From Dicaeum eximium (taxonomy: Eukaryota; Chordata; Aves; Passeriformes; Dicaeidae), in contig VWZP01001590.1 of assembly GCA_013396995.1 (NCBI GenBank), forward strand, positions 310,001 to 374,000: DNA of 64,000 bases, written 5' to 3'. Shown here piece after piece: positions 11,258 through 24,653 of the stretch; the stretch's first letter is position 1, and each line of letters opens with the position of its first letter. The position numbers and the translations under genes were made by a program. The notes under the pieces were generated by a model. That model had not been told where the DNA came from, made no database searches, and was given only the letters and a program-made list of their open reading frames with translations.

Positions 11258-14200
11258 CTGACAAAGAAACAAAGTAGGAAATGAGAACAGAAATATTAAT
11301 CGTGAAGTCACTTCAAAATTAATGTCTGGTTAGAGGTATTTCAAGCACTCATTTCTTAAAAATGCCTGGCCTATTTCAGGATAATAGGTATTGAGATTTA
11401 AGGCTTCCAAAACCATTTGTTTTTCTGGGGATTTACATCAGTGCTTGTACTTGGAATGCAGAAGGTATTAGTCACTGAAGAGAAACATGGCTTACAGACA
11501 AGTAAAATCCCAAATTCACATGAAAAAAATAGCTATCTCTAACACAAATACACCAGAGATGGAAACATGCTGAAGTATCTCTTAAAAGCAGTCAGCTCAT
11601 CCTTCACCAATCCCACCTTAAGGAAAGTAAACAGCATTTGCTTAATAACTTGCTGGAATAAAGTCTGCAGTGGGAAGTATCCATGTAAAATTTAGGATTA
11701 ACAGATGAAAACAAAAACTGCAAAGAGAAAACTTTTCTGCAAAGTGGAATAACTACAGAGAAACTGTTTAACTCACATTTCATTTTGAACCTTTAAATGT
11801 AAAAATGCTGGGTTATTTTGCACAACTCCATCCTGCAGGATGTAATCAAACTGAGCCTTGAGATAGCATCTCTGTACAATGCCATGACATTTACCTGTAA
11901 TGTGTGGCTGCAGTTCTTCACAGATCTGTGAGTGCTGCTGGGTGACGTGGAAACAACATGTGATCTTTCCAGGAAACGCCTTCATCAAACCAAGAATATT
12001 TTTCTGTAATGTTAAACACACTTGCTTACATCACAGGCCATTAAATCAAAGCAGATGTATGCACACAGCCCCAGAATGCCAGTGATTATTACTGAGAACC
12101 AAGACTTTGCATTTCAGCACTGAGAACCTGATGGGTGTGATTCCACAGGCCTGACCTGCACACATACACAGAATTCCTACACCTGGAATGCAAATACCCT
12201 GCCAGCTTTGTTAGTGCTTTTCTCCTTTTCTGACATAGATTACAGTCTGTAAGATTCGGACCTGAGATCCAGTTAGGTCATTTCCCAGTTTCTTCCCCTC
12301 ATGAATTCTCAGTATTTCCTCCTTCCACTTCCATAGGGGTTTTCCATTTAAAAAAAACCCTGCAGTATATATTTACTACCATTTAGTTAGGAACTTTTGG
12401 AGTCTTGTCTGGTTTATCTGAAAAGGTCACTAGACCCTTTACTGTCTCATGTTCTCAAGTAAAACCAACTACCACGTAATGTTAATGTTATTTTGACCAG
12501 AGTAGAAAGTATAAACTCATTTTCAGTTCCCTAAGTCACAGCTGTGTTAAGTTACCACCAAACCCCCAGCAGCTTCAGTTCAAATCATAGCAAAAAAAGA
12601 ATGTGTTAGTCAGATGCTGTAGTTAGTTAGTTCTGAAATTAAGATTTAGCTACTGTCTAGATTTTGCATTATACAGGATTTTCATGGCTGGAACAGACAC
12701 TGGAAATTCTTCAAAATATTCTGAAATAAAAACAATTTCTAGGTAAATTTACTCATTATGTTAAGTGTTTTCTAGTTACTACACTGAGTCTGCCCTGGGT
12801 TGCTTAACAAAAAACCCCAGGAAGATTCTACTTTGTAGAAAATCTGTTCCTGAATCCCTAAAAAGACATGGGATGAAGAGCAGCACATACTGCCACTGCT
12901 GTAGTGTTCCACCAGCACCTCTGCTATTAACTTGCTGTCTTTGTGTGCCTAATGCTGTTGCTTCGATCATTTGTACTAAGGATATTTCAGCCTGTGACAT
13001 GAGAGCACACCCCCAGTGAGGATCAGAGCCACAGTGGCATCTCCCTTATTCCTTGTCAGCCCATACACAGCTGTTCCTTCAGGGACCACGTCCTCCAAGC
13101 CATCAGTGATAACCCAGCAGGTCCTCCTGGAGACTGTACACATCCTGTGCAGATGTTTGTCACAACAGCAGAAAGGCTGCTAGAGATTCTATTCCCTCAG
13201 TCCTCTGCACAGAAGTGAATAATTTTGACAGACATGTTCTGTATCTGAGGGACATGTGAAGAATGAAGGAGGGATGTATTTTAAGCACTGTGTGTGACAC
13301 TGTGTTCTCTTCTGTCCCAGAAGCTTTAGTGCAAAAGTTCTGCTGTCATAAAACTGCTTAAGTGAATGCTGGGAATATCAGTACAGGCACTGGAAAAACC
13401 TGTGCATGCTTAGAACAGACTGGAAGATCAGTAGGTGTCCAAAAGGAAGAGCAGATTATTCTGCTTCTAGCAACAAACAAATGACTCTTCAAAGAAAGCA
13501 AGTATCTCCATATCTGGATACATGGTAGAAGTACAGAAGTAAAACTAGTGATGGATCCTACACACAGTTTCTAGATACATGACAGCTCTTCATCTTTATC
13601 TTACAATCATAAGCTTTCAATACTTAAAAAACCCATAAATCATTTTGGATGTTTCTTTACAGAAGCTATGCTAATTTGACCCTAAAATATTGTCAATAAC
13701 CCTTAATGGCTGAGTGTGACAACTGATCTTTAACTGCTGAATAAATGTTGATGAAGTACTGCACAAGCAGTTTTAAAAGCAGCTATAAATCCTTCATTCA
13801 TGCACTAGTACTTATTAGTAACTAACATAAGTAATCAGTAAAGTGGATCAGTAATCCACTGTTATTTTAGAATTTTTTCCCTTGGATATAATTACTCTTT
13901 TCTACTCTTTACATTAAATACAACTTCTACTTAGACTATGTGGTTACAGTATTATAGCACTATGCAGACTATAAGTGTGTATATACATATATACATAATC
14001 TTTAGTATACTATGATGCTCTTACAAGATCATAATGAAATGCAGGGATATAGTAAAATGTAGGGGTAATTGACTTATCAAGATCAATGGGAGCTGGTATG
14101 TCCAGTAACAGCCTTAATTTGTACACTGGCATAAGTAGTTAACAAAACACACATGGAATTCGAGGCAGGAAGTGACTTTTGTCTCTGTTTCTACAGTGTC

Positions 14201-17200
14201 TTACACAGAAGGACTCTTGGTGTGTCAGTTTGGTAACATTGATATACACACTAGGAGCTGAATAGCTGAGACCTGTTTTTTAAAAAAAACCTTTTGATTT
14301 ACCTTAAATAGGAGATCACTTGTATTTTTTGCACTGTAGTACAGCTTTGCTGTTCCCAGTTTGTGTCTATTTCCTTTACCCTCTTGGTATCCATGAAGAT
14401 CTGCTATATGCAGCAGTATAGAAAACAATGGGTTAATTCCAACACCCCCTGCTATCAGCACTAGGTTTACTGGGGAGTCACCAGGCTGAGGATCAAAGAA
14501 GAAATCACCTCCCACTCGCAGAGCCACTTCTGAGTCAAGAGTACACTAGGATGGAAAAGAAGATATTTAATTTCAGAACTAAATGCAAACGTTGAAATAT
14601 TTTTCTTTTTGCATCCCAGTCACCTAGTTTGCTGGGCTGTGATTCTTATTTTAATTGACATGTGAAGGAAAACCAGAAGGAAATACACCTTTAAAATATA
14701 CATGCATTTTCCAGCTATCTGAAGTAACCCAGTGTCTCTAGGGATCTAGTTCTACTTTCAGAAGTTTCAGTCATATGGTATGGCAGGATGGTGACTCCCC
14801 CTTTATATCCCCATGAGAGTTGAAAGAGGAACAATTCACAGAGTTTTCCAGCAACAATATGTGGTTGTGAAAACCCGAGCCCAACATGTGAAATCACACT
14901 TCTACCCAAAACCAGCTTCATGCCAAAAAAGGCCTTCCTATGAGGTCACTGAAGGTCAGAATAAGTTGCATACACAGAAGGTTTTTCCATCCCCATTCCT
15001 TAAAATTAAAAACCACCCAGAAGTGAAGCAAGTACCCACAAGAATATTTCTTGCAGAATCACTTCTGCAGCTGTAACTTCAGAGACACAGAAGAAGAAAA
15101 ATCAGGGGAAAATCTCTCTTGGTCTCCTCTTGTATGTAAGAAATTATTTCCTAAAGAAATGTGTCTGGGCATGGGTTTTTTTTGATACATGGAAAGCAAC
15201 AGCCACAACGAAAAAATCCACTTGGGTCAGTATCTCCTTGGTAAATCAGCACTGCATCCTGGTCTGAAGGGTGAAGCTGCAGTACAGAGAAGTCAGGTGA
15301 GTTCCTCCACATCACTGCAAGCTGACAGAATAAATAAGAGCACTTAGGCCATTTATAGGTTTTAAAAGATAAAATTAAGGGGATAGGAAAACCAAGAAAG
15401 GTGGGAATGGAGGAGAGAAAAACAAGCTAGAAGAACTGCTGAAAAATCAGCTTAGAGAATGAAAATACTTCCTCCGAAGAATTCTTTTCATAGCAGGAAC
15501 CAGTAAACTGAAACAAAGGGAGTTCCATTAAATGAAGGCTGCACAAACAGCTAAGGTCTAAATGTGTAACAATTCCACCAGAAGCAAGAAAGATGCCCTT
15601 GGATGCAGGTACTGCATGGAACACACAGGTTCCTAAGACAGTAAGCATGATCATTGAAAGCACCCAACAACTTCCTTGCCTTTCTTAATTATTGCAGAAC
15701 TATTATCTCAAGTATATGTAGGGCCATGAGCATTCATTAACTGGAACTGATTTCTCTCTCCCTTGTGATGTACACTGCCAGGCTTCCCCATCATGTTTTA
15801 CTCTGGTCTGGAGAAGCATGAATCCACATGTGTTCCAGATTCATGTGGCCTAAGGAGGACACAGAATAAATATGGTACCCTTTGAGGAAATAAGCAATTT
15901 TAGGGAGAAACAATCTCACATCTGCCCCCTTAACCAGCCATAGTTCATCAAGATCGGAGATGGGATTTGGGAAGAATCTCTCTTAACCAGCAGTCTTCCA
16001 GATATTTCCATGCTTTGGCCATGACAATGGTAACAGAAAGTCAGTATACAAGAAAAAATAGTAAAATTCTGGAGTAATACCATGAGAAAGTGTTGTCCCT
16101 TAGCTCAGGCAGAGAAGTGAAGCAATCAGTGCATTACGTGGATATTTTTTAAAGAAAAGTCTACATCTTCCTGAAGTTATATAAAATACATGGTGCTAAA
16201 ATTTACTATTTCATATACAGCAATATTAAGAAATAAATACCTCTAAAAAACACAGATACAGTGAGTAAATGAGCGCTAACTATTCCCATAACATTTTTAA
16301 CCTGAGATACCAACTTCCTTTAGGAGAAACTTTTAAACAGTTAAGCACCAGTTTTGTCACCGTATACACATTTTTGAATTCTAGGTTGCTATTTTTTCTG
16401 CTTGTTTTCTAAAGAAAAGCATGCACTTTTGTTTAGCTAGAAGAGTCCATGTATACCCTGGAGGTTTCTCCGTGGCATCAAGTTTGATGTAGCTTACCCC
16501 TTAACTAAAGATTTATCCTATTAATTCCACCAGAAAACTCAGCAACAAAAACTGATTTACAAGATCAAAAATTCTTAAATAGTTTCCAGAGACTATGAAA
16601 AGAACAAAAGTTAATAGGACAGATCATTGATGAAACATGTGACTCATCTGACAAACTAAATGGGGTAAATGAGGTACAAAACACGAGGCCAAGTCCCAGA
16701 CTTTACTTTTAATACAGTAAAAACCTAAGCCTTGTGTTATGTCTTTATTACAAAAATATTGCATATCTAAAAGAACACTATAGATATTCTGAAATGTTTT
16801 ACCATTTCAGAAGAACTGATCTAAGTATCTTTCTTGGCTCCCCTTTAATAATCTCTATCTAGCTGTGATTTACCAATGAGTCCCAATTTTATATTTACAG
16901 AAATAGTCAGGAATTATGGAAGTTTATCAGAGGTGACTTTGTAACGTGTAACACTGCCTGTTCTCAGGGATGTAAGTTACAACAGAGGTTTTTCAAAAAT
17001 TCATTAATTCCAAAGGAGTGAGAACCCTTATATACACTAACCACAATATCACTTGAAGTCCACTGTAAGCACAAGTGGTGTCAAAAGATCACAATAACCA
17101 TATTTCCACATAAACATCCAATTTCAGTCCCTTACTGAACAAAAGGTTTTAAGATTTATGTTGTATCCAAAATGTTTGAAGAAGTCAATGTGAATTTTGC

Positions 17201-20200
17201 AGTTAATAGCAAAAGTGGTCTAAAAACACACACCACTCCCTTTACCTCAAAAAAAAAAAAAAANNNNNNNNNNNNNNNNNNNAAAAAAAAAAAAAAGAAA
17301 GCAAGCGAGATCTCACATTTAATTTCATTTACCTCAGTGTGAATCCAGTGAGCAGGAGGATGAACAGTGTGCTTTACTGCCAGCTCTAGAATTCCTTCTC
17401 GTTCTAACAGACCAGGGCTTGAACATATTGAGAATCCCCCAACTACAGACATTCCAGGAATAAAGAAATCGACCCTGAAAAGAGATCAGACACAAAAGTT
17501 TAAAAAAGAAGCCAACAACCCCAAATATGGACAACAGTAGCCAAAATAACGTGACTGCCTTTGTTTCAATTATCTTTCCTTTACAACATCTTAATTTCTG
17601 TAACGTATCTTTTCCAAAATGGGAGTTAACCTTGAGTAACACCATTCCTTTAGAACTGTTTTCTTCTAGAACCATTTCATCATGTTTGCTAAAGTAGAAG
17701 GTTTTCAAACCATTCTGCTTTTAGCATTAGATCTCACATTTCACAACAGACTAGAATTCTAAGCGTTTTAAATAAATTATTTGCATATTAGAACAAAAAC
17801 ATAATTATGGCCTGACGGAGTAGCTTAATTCTCACTCTTTTTGGTCCCTTTGATGGGCTGTTCAATTTCCAAACATAAGAAGATTGGCATTCTAATTTTA
17901 GGGAAATGACTTTATATTAAACACTTTCTTTTCCTGGGTAGATGAAACATCTGAAGTAAAACCAACAGTATGTAAAAAATTTCCCATGTAAGAAGTCCAC
18001 AATTGGCAGCAGAACTGCAGCCCCCTCTGGTGGCAGATACTGCTTCTTAGGTTATAGGAAATGGAACTGGAATAAATTTCTACTTTTTTTTTTTCTTTCA
18101 GCTTGAAAGTAAACCATGCATGAGATAAGAAGGTAACATGTGGCTAAGCTTCTGCAATACCAGCCATTAGAGAGTATGGAAGGCAAGCCACTACTATATA
18201 TGAACTATAATTCAGTCTCATAAAAGCCTTGATGAGGCTTCCAAATAATTATGAGAAAAAAATTACAAGTTGGTTTGTTTGTGATCTACCATCTGAACTC
18301 TTCTGTGTTTCATAAATCTTTAAATGCTTCTGCATTCTACAGCACATTAAAAAATCCCTCTATTTCGAAATAAACCAAATGTCTATAACTAGTTGTGCTG
18401 ATCCCCTTAGGAAACAACCACACTGATAAACAATGCCAGGTACTAGAGAACCATTATCAATTCAAGCCTGGGTTAGGCTGACTCAGTATTAGTTAAGTGA
18501 GGATGCAACAAGAAATACAGACTGGCTGCTACTGAACAGGTATTTTCTTTAAACAGCAAGGCTGTATTCTTCACAGAGACCACAAATGCTTGAGGAAAAA
18601 GAGAAGCACTCTTAGTAGTTCATCACTTTTTAAAGAAAAAAAATCTTGTCTGCTTACTCCACACAAAATTCACCCTTTGAAGAAAAAAATCTCTCTCAAA
18701 GAATGCATACAGTGTGATATATACAATGGTGATATAATTTTAACTTTATGCTTATAATATCTTGATGGTGCATAAAGATACCTGACTGCAAAAGAACAGT
18801 CTACAACCAAAAAAACGGAGAAGCTTATTTCAGTGTCCTCAGCTTGTGCAGCCCCAGCTTTACAGACAGACAGGCTCTGGGAGCTGAGAAAGGTCTTGAA
18901 TTGCAGCGTTTATGCTGGCAAAGAACATCTCATGCTACTGAAGCTCTTTACCTCCCTCTGGTGGAAAATAATCTTCCTACTTCAGATGAACTAACTTAAC
19001 GAAAAATATGAGAATTTATGCTGTAAAGTCACAATTTACATTCAAGTCAAAACGTTCTCTTTGGCATGCAAGGGAAACCTTATCCATGCCTGGTGGGGAA
19101 ACACAAACATTATTGTGAAACCTACATTAAACATAGTTTTTACCTTTCCCAAATACTAATGCAGATGTATTTTTCTTTCCCCAAGTATATAACTGTGAGA
19201 GATTTCAAGGCACAGTTTACTATCTTATTGTGGGCTAGCTCTGATTGCTTGTCTCAGCCACCTTAGGAAGGGTGAGAGGGTTCCTGAAGAAATGCTACCT
19301 GAGCCTAAGGGAAAAAAATGAGGAAAACCCACAACAAGGAGAGGCACAAAAAGATGTAAACTAGAGATTTCAGGGTGGTTTTTCACTTCCCTCCTTTTAA
19401 AACCCACCTAAACCATAACTTTAAGAAATGAATAATAATTACCCATTGTTGGAGTAACAGATCAGAAACACTAAAACCATAAAGCTGCTTCTTCAAAGTA
19501 TTTGCAACATGCATATACCTCAATACATGTTTCAGTAAATCAAAAGGTGTAACAGCAACAAGTCTCTTCATTAATATTTGAAGTCAGATAAAGACCAGTA
19601 TCTGCCAAAGTGCTTGCAAAACAAATTCACTTTTGCTTCTAAAGGACTCAGTAATTAGAACACTTTTAGGAACTGTAAACATTTCAGTGACAATCTTTAA
19701 CTGTAACATCTTACTATAGCAAATCCTAACAAGTTATCCTTTTGTGCTCAGGAAAATGCGTTGTTTTGTACTGCTCATCAAAAAAATGCAACCCCAGTTT
19801 ACAGATACAAGTACAGAGAAGTTGGTGTGCACCTTACAACAGTATTAGAACACTTTCAAGGAAGAAGAAAATGAAGAGTAATTATAATTAAAGGTTTCAG
19901 TTTTCAGCATGATAATTTCAAAAACATTTTTGGAGGGTAAATGTACTTTGCAAGTACTGGCAAGCAGGAATTTAATATGAGTCACTGCACATGTGCAAAA
20001 ACTGCAGCAAATTACTTCACAAACAAATTATTGCTAATCAGCATCTTGTGTTCTGGTTCTAAATTTAAAAGCCAGCATATTAACACTCCATGAGTAACAT
20101 ATGCTGTTAATACCCTAGCAGCTATACTTTGATTTCAGCAAAACCACTTTCAGATGGCCAAAGCCAATAAAAAGTTTAAGAACATTTAAATGTCTATTGC

Positions 20201-23200
20201 CAAAAGCAACTACTCCTGGTTTTAAATTAATTTCTAAGAGGAAAAAAAAGTTACTGAGTGAGAGGATTTTTAACAGGGAAGGATGACAAACATGAAAATT
20301 CACTACTTCCTGGGGAAAAAACCCCTGTAAAATTGTTTAAACAAATGGCTAATTGTTTCAAAGGCTTAATAATTCTAAGTTTTTATTTTCAAATTTGTCT
20401 ATTTATATTAATATATTAATCTGACCTAACAGGCTTAATTTTCAGAGTGGAAACTTCAAGGGAAAGAAATAAACCAAAACTAAGTAACTTGTAAATCAGC
20501 AGTCTCAGCTCCACTGTAAAAATAACTAGTAAATAAAGACAGCCTGCAGAATAAAGTGCGGTGAACTTCAAAGTACTCCTGAAGAAACACATAATATAAT
20601 AAACCGTAGGAAAACATCAAAACAGTATAACTGAACATTTAAAAGAATATCCACTTCTGCCCTTTTAATAGTAATATTATCATTTTTTATTATGGCTATT
20701 TAAAAATTATGCCAAATATCAGCTCTTTGACAGAGCATGCAATAAGAAAACTTTGTATTATATAAATTAACAAATTTTTCCAAGGCCCAAGGATCAGAGA
20801 CCTTTCAGCACTTTGTTATAGTGGACTTTTCCTAGTAGTTTCCTCCTCAAATATACCACAAGATCTTACCACTGTCCTGCTTTGAAAGTAAAATCCTTAT
20901 TTGCAATTGCCAAACGAAGCCTTTTGACTGTCTCTGATTCATTGATGATTCCACACACTTTTGCTTGTGTAATTACCTAGCAAAAGAAAAAGAAGCCATT
21001 GTGATATGTAGATATAATTTGCAGCAAAAGCACTCAAGAAGCCGTGCATGAGACATCCATCAATTCCCATGTTACCCACTGCACTTCATTACCTACAGCA
21101 ACAGTGTTTTTTACTGAGGTGATGAAACAAAAATGGATTCTATCCCTGGAAGTGTTCAAGGCTACGTTGGATGGGGCCCTAAGCAACCTGGTTTAGTAAA
21201 AGGTGTCCCAGCCCATGGCAGGGGGTTGGAACTGCATGATCTTTAAGGTCTCTTCAAGCCCAAACCATTCCAAGTGTTTGTACTTGCAGTCTACCATGTC
21301 TGTCACTTTTTCTAAGATTATATACAAACTTACTTTATTTCAGTTGAAGAGAACATAGCTATAAAGAGAGGTGATTGCTAGTTACCACCTATCAGATTCT
21401 TCAGACATCTATACAAGACACATACTCCTGCATCCTCCAGCAACAAAGTAAAAATATCTCTGATATAAAGACAAAGGACACTTATAAAAAATCAGCTGCA
21501 GACAAAGTCCCAGGGATAAGTCTGGATCTAAACTGATTTAAGTAATTAAATGCATTACTGAAAGATTATGCATCAATGAAAGAAAACCAACAAGCCTTGT
21601 GTTACTGCGTTTACCCCCTACACCCCCATATGACCACAGGGAAACCAAGACACAAGATCTCATGGCTGGTTAACAGGGCAGATTTTGTTTGGCAGCCACA
21701 TGGGAGAGGATGTCAGAGCCATAGTTAATACTACTTTTAAGGAGTTAAAAAAAAAAAAAGATAAAAAATGGAAAGCAGGCTTTGCAAAAAGACCCATTGG
21801 GGATGAGCATCCCACTTAAATTCTTTGATGCCCATCAGTGCAACATGGATTTTCATCCCCTCCCTACCCTTCCTTTCCAAGTTTTTTCAGACTATAATTA
21901 TCAACCTTTTTTCCAATGCAAAGAAAGCAGTGCCCTAAGTATTTTCTATATAGAGCAATACATAGATTTTACTGTTAAAAATGCTGATGTCACTTACCAC
22001 ACAAGGAAATACTCAAAATACCACCACAACTCTACCATTTCTCATTTGTCTAAGATCAAACAGATCAAAAAAAAATTTAAGCAACTATGCTGTAATTTAA
22101 AACATATGTCTGGAAATTAATTTATTCTTAAAGTAACATCTGAACACGTCCTGTCCCATTAAACAGCAGGACATTTGCTAATTTAAAATGAAGTAGCATG
22201 GATTCCTGTTCCACTTTAGCAGACAGTATTAAATGAGGAATGCAGTCAGTCAAAGTTAACAAGAGAAATGTCAGATACATGACTTCAATGGTTGTTCTGA
22301 TGGAGAAGTGCAGGAAAAGGACATTAAATTTGGATCTTCTTCATTCCCTTCTTTACTCTTCAGTACGCTCCTTAATTTGTTATTTGGCTGAGAGAGCTGC
22401 AAGAGTACTGGAAATTTAATTCTTAATTGGTATAAAGTTATTTCAAAAATTAATTTTGAGTCAGGGTGATCAAAGACATTCAGCCAGTTTTGTGGACCAT
22501 CACAAGGGTATCCAACTGGTCAGAGCAAGGCTGCAGTGAGAGGGAGGAGGGCACACGACTCTGGATTTTGCAGCTGTATTTCAAGAAGGCATTAGTCACT
22601 TTTTCTTGCCCTGGTCCTTCACATTATCACTCTTCAACAAGCAATGTTCTGTAGCATTCACACTAATGCAACACAGATTTATGATTCTTTCATCTTTTAG
22701 AGGACTGAAATGGCCAAATAAGGCAATATTGGCTGAGGGAAACCAACTGCTGATTATATGGAATTTAAAACCAAGCAGAGGATTTAAAATAAACTGATTT
22801 TAAAGTGGTCAGAAATAAAGCAACAAAGAATAAATCAAGCATTAAAAAAAGAAACAGCATAATCCTCTGATATGCAGAGAATGTGCAGTAGCAAGAACTG
22901 AGCTCTGCTCTTTCACCTATCTCTTACAGCTTCCTTCTCTTCCTCATGCCTTACAGTTCCCTGCACCAACCCTGAGCTCCCAACACCTCATAAGGATCCT
23001 TTTTCCATGTATTTTTCAGGTACTGATGTTGAGCAGAGAAAGGAAGCAAGCCAAGCAATAAATACTAAGAAAAACCCATGGTGCAACACTCAAAAGTGCC
23101 ATCATTTTTTTCATGTGAGAAGCAAACATGCATCGGTCTGTGCCTGTCTCTACATCCATTTCCTCGGGTAAACAGGATCCACCAGAGCAGCTGGATGTCC

Positions 23201-24621
23201 ACAAGCAACACTGATCTGTACTGAGGGAAGAGCTGGCATTAGGTGTGAATAGCTGAGACACAGCTCCATGGTTCCCAGAGCTGGCTCACAGCTCTGGTGA
23301 CAGGGAAAGCCAGGCTGCATTTGCCTCATCCACCAACAGCCCGTGTCAGGCAGTGCTGAATCTCCTCTTTCGGGGGTCACCTACATGCCCCCTGCACCCA
23401 GCTTCCTTCTGGGAAGAATGTGACTTATTCTCCACTATAGTTAGGGAAAAACAGCAGAGAAACACTTCATGTGCACACACTGACAGATGTGTGGTGTGTT
23501 TGTACCTGTGTGCATCTACTTCAGCTCATAACAGAAAGGAAATATCTGTATGAAATACAAGACTGTGTTCCCCTCTGAACCTTATGAAAAAGAATGCTTG
23601 CTGCTCTAAACTGAGATCCAGAATAAGCATTTCCGGATTTGATAGAAAACAATGCTACATTTCCCTTGTATTTATGAATTAAAATAGGTGAAACTGAAGA
23701 TCTTTTTTACAGCTATCATCTCTCCCTTCAAAATGCCTACACTTTTTGCCTTACTCCTATGTTATAAAAGGACATTTTCTAAATTCTTAAATCTCAGATC
23801 TGAATCAGAACTGTAGAAATCCATAAAAATCTGAGAAGTCTGTTTAGAGATGAGGGGTATCCATGTACGTTCATTATTTGTTATAATCAATACTTGGCCA
23901 GAAATTTCTTAAGTTTCTTGTCCAACATAAAGTGCATCATATCACTGAAAAATTTTAAAACACAGTACATTTCACCCACTGAGCAGTAAATATGCTAGTT
24001 TTATACCAGTAACAAATATAAAAAGTGAGGAGAAAAAGAAGAAAACCAGACTCCAGCAGAAGGCAAAATGGAGCCTAAGAATTGAATACTATTATCTAAT
24101 ATAATTATCTTTGCAGCAAAAAAAAAAATAAAATTACTTGTATCCCAAAGAACAGAACACTAACCTCCTGTCGAAAATTATTTGCTGTCCTCTCTAGATG
24201 ATCCATTTTCCTTTTTGATTTTATTGTGCTGCAAGAAAAAGCAAACAAAGATAATTGTCATTTTGACAGCTGCACTACTGTCCCTTACTGATATGAATTT
24301 CTATTAACATAACAATTTACCATTGTAATCCAGACTACAGATGACATAAATATAAATAAGAATTAAACAGAAATATATAATTGGGAGTTAGATTAAGCAT
24401 TTATAGGTCTATAGTAATTTGTCAGTTTGATTTTGAAAGTATTACCGTGGCATTCTCTTAAAAAAACCAAGGAAGTGGATAACCTACCCGTTCCCTGTGG
24501 AGTAACAAAAAGCAGAGTGTCTCAACACCCCCAATGGAGAATGAGAGGGAAAAATTCTGCTCTGAGCACCTCTCAATAACTGAAGAACAGTGCAACCCAC
24601 ATAAATAGTAGCATGAGCCAT
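11103..24621 (-). CDS. OXNAD1: OXNAD1, oxidoreductase NAD-binding domain protein; complete coding region
   Basis: Seven coding exons join in phase to 317 residues (human, as I recall it, about 312): 24621-24488, 24228-24165, 20976-20870, 17474-17333, 14545-14303, 12003-11895 and 11257-11103. Family: ferredoxin-NADP reductase-like fold, an FAD-type barrel followed by an NAD-binding domain; a mitochondrial protein of unsettled substrate. Residues 1-44 are rich in Arg, Ser and aliphatics with almost no acids, as in a mitochondrial transit peptide. Residues 45-101 hold the conserved KSKRKMDHLERTA and FKAGQW motifs. GFSICSSP (about 115-122) sits where flavin is bound. LIAGGVGINP (179-188) is the glycine-rich nucleotide loop, CGPPPM (288-293) the NAD-binding CGP motif, and the protein ends FEKWW. 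All splice sites are GT-AG. Start choice: first ATG in the exon, 32 bases after its acceptor. Divergent neighbour: DPH3. Confidence 0.95.
11258..11894 (-). other. OXNAD1: OXNAD1 intron between last two coding exons
   Basis: AT-rich single-copy sequence; no feature recognised apart from its GT-AG ends. Confidence 0.8.
11895..12003 (-). CDS. OXNAD1: OXNAD1 coding exon (KNILGLMKAFPGKI)
   Basis: Minus-strand acceptor ATTACAG and donor ACAG|GTAAATG bound 36 codons plus one base. Residues FPGKITCCFHVTQQ and ELQPHIT align with the NAD-binding domain of the family. Confidence 0.93.
12004..14302 (-). other. OXNAD1: OXNAD1 intron
   Basis: No repeat family or gene was recognised. A short TATA/CATA run lies near 13979-13995. 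Confidence 0.75.
14303..14545 (-). CDS. OXNAD1: OXNAD1 coding exon with NAD-binding glycine loop
   Basis: Exactly 81 codons, phase 0 at both ends, acceptor CATCCTAG and donor AAG|GTAAAT. It encodes CTLDSEVALRVGG, FFFDPQP, LIAGGVGINPLFSIL and YYSAKNTSDLLFK, which are hallmark segments of OXNAD1. Confidence 0.95.
14546..17332 (-). other. OXNAD1: OXNAD1 intron with assembly gap
   Basis: AT-rich intron. Its 5' end, only about 50 bases from the exon donor, holds the N gap at 17264-17282 flanked by long A runs. No other element recognised. Confidence 0.75.
17251..17295. repeat. Poly(A) tract interrupted by 19-N gap
   Basis: About 13 A precede and 14 A follow the N run at 17264-17282. It is read as poly(T) in the OXNAD1 transcript direction. 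The gap is probably an unresolved homopolymer whose true length is unknown. Confidence 0.85.
17333..17474 (-). CDS. OXNAD1: OXNAD1 coding exon (flavin-domain motif)
   Basis: Minus-strand acceptor CTTTTCAG and donor GAG|GTAAAT. The first base completes Trp of the AGQW motif; 47 codons follow, including VDFFIPGMSVVGGFSICSSP and LAVKHTVHPPAHWIH. Confidence 0.95.
17475..20869 (-). other. OXNAD1: OXNAD1 intron
   Basis: Mostly AT-rich. Two same-orientation minus-strand CCACCAGAGGG motifs (about 18021-18036 and 18951-18965) resemble the CTCF core. No gene or clear transposon recognised. Confidence 0.7.
20870..20976 (-). CDS. OXNAD1: OXNAD1 coding exon (AKVCGI...FKAGQ)
   Basis: Acceptor TTTGCTAG, donor CAGTG|GTAAGA. 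The 35 codons plus two bases include ITQAKVCGI, VKRLRLAIA and FTFKAGQW, the start of the flavin-type barrel. Confidence 0.94.
20977..24164 (-). other. OXNAD1: OXNAD1 intron
   Basis: Contains a CR1 3' fragment at about 21135-21272 lying antisense to the gene. Otherwise unremarkable AT-rich sequence; the 22.9-23.4 kb part is somewhat more GC-rich without a recognised gene. Confidence 0.75.
21135..21272 (+). mobile_element. CR1 LINE 3' fragment
   Basis: CR1 3' phrases are present in order: ATCCCTGGAAGTGTTCAAGG, GTTGGATGGGGCCCTAAGCA, CCCATGGCAGGGGGTTGGAA and TGATCTTTAAGGTC. The terminal tail is degraded. Confidence 0.88.
24165..24228 (-). CDS. OXNAD1: OXNAD1 coding exon 2 (KSKRKMDHLERTA)
   Basis: Acceptor TTTCTTGCAG, donor GAG|GTTAGT. 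One base completes a Gly codon and 21 codons follow: TIKSKRKMDHLERTANNF then RQE. This matches the conserved KSKRKTDHMERTA segment of vertebrate OXNAD1 as I recall it. Confidence 0.93.
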
Positions 24622-24653
24622 GATGACCAGGCAGTCTTCAGAATCACTGGCTC
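24488..24653 (-). CDS. OXNAD1: OXNAD1 exon with start codon and transit peptide
   Basis: The acceptor is a T tract ending TTTTCAG; the donor is AACGG|GTAGGT. The ATG at 24621 opens MAHATIYVGCTVLQLLRGAQ, followed by SRIFPSHSPLGVLRHSAF. The absence of acids and the Arg/Ser content fit a mitochondrial targeting presequence. 24622-24653 is 5' UTR. The start is assigned by phase and position, not by homology, because this region is fast-evolving. Confidence 0.88.
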
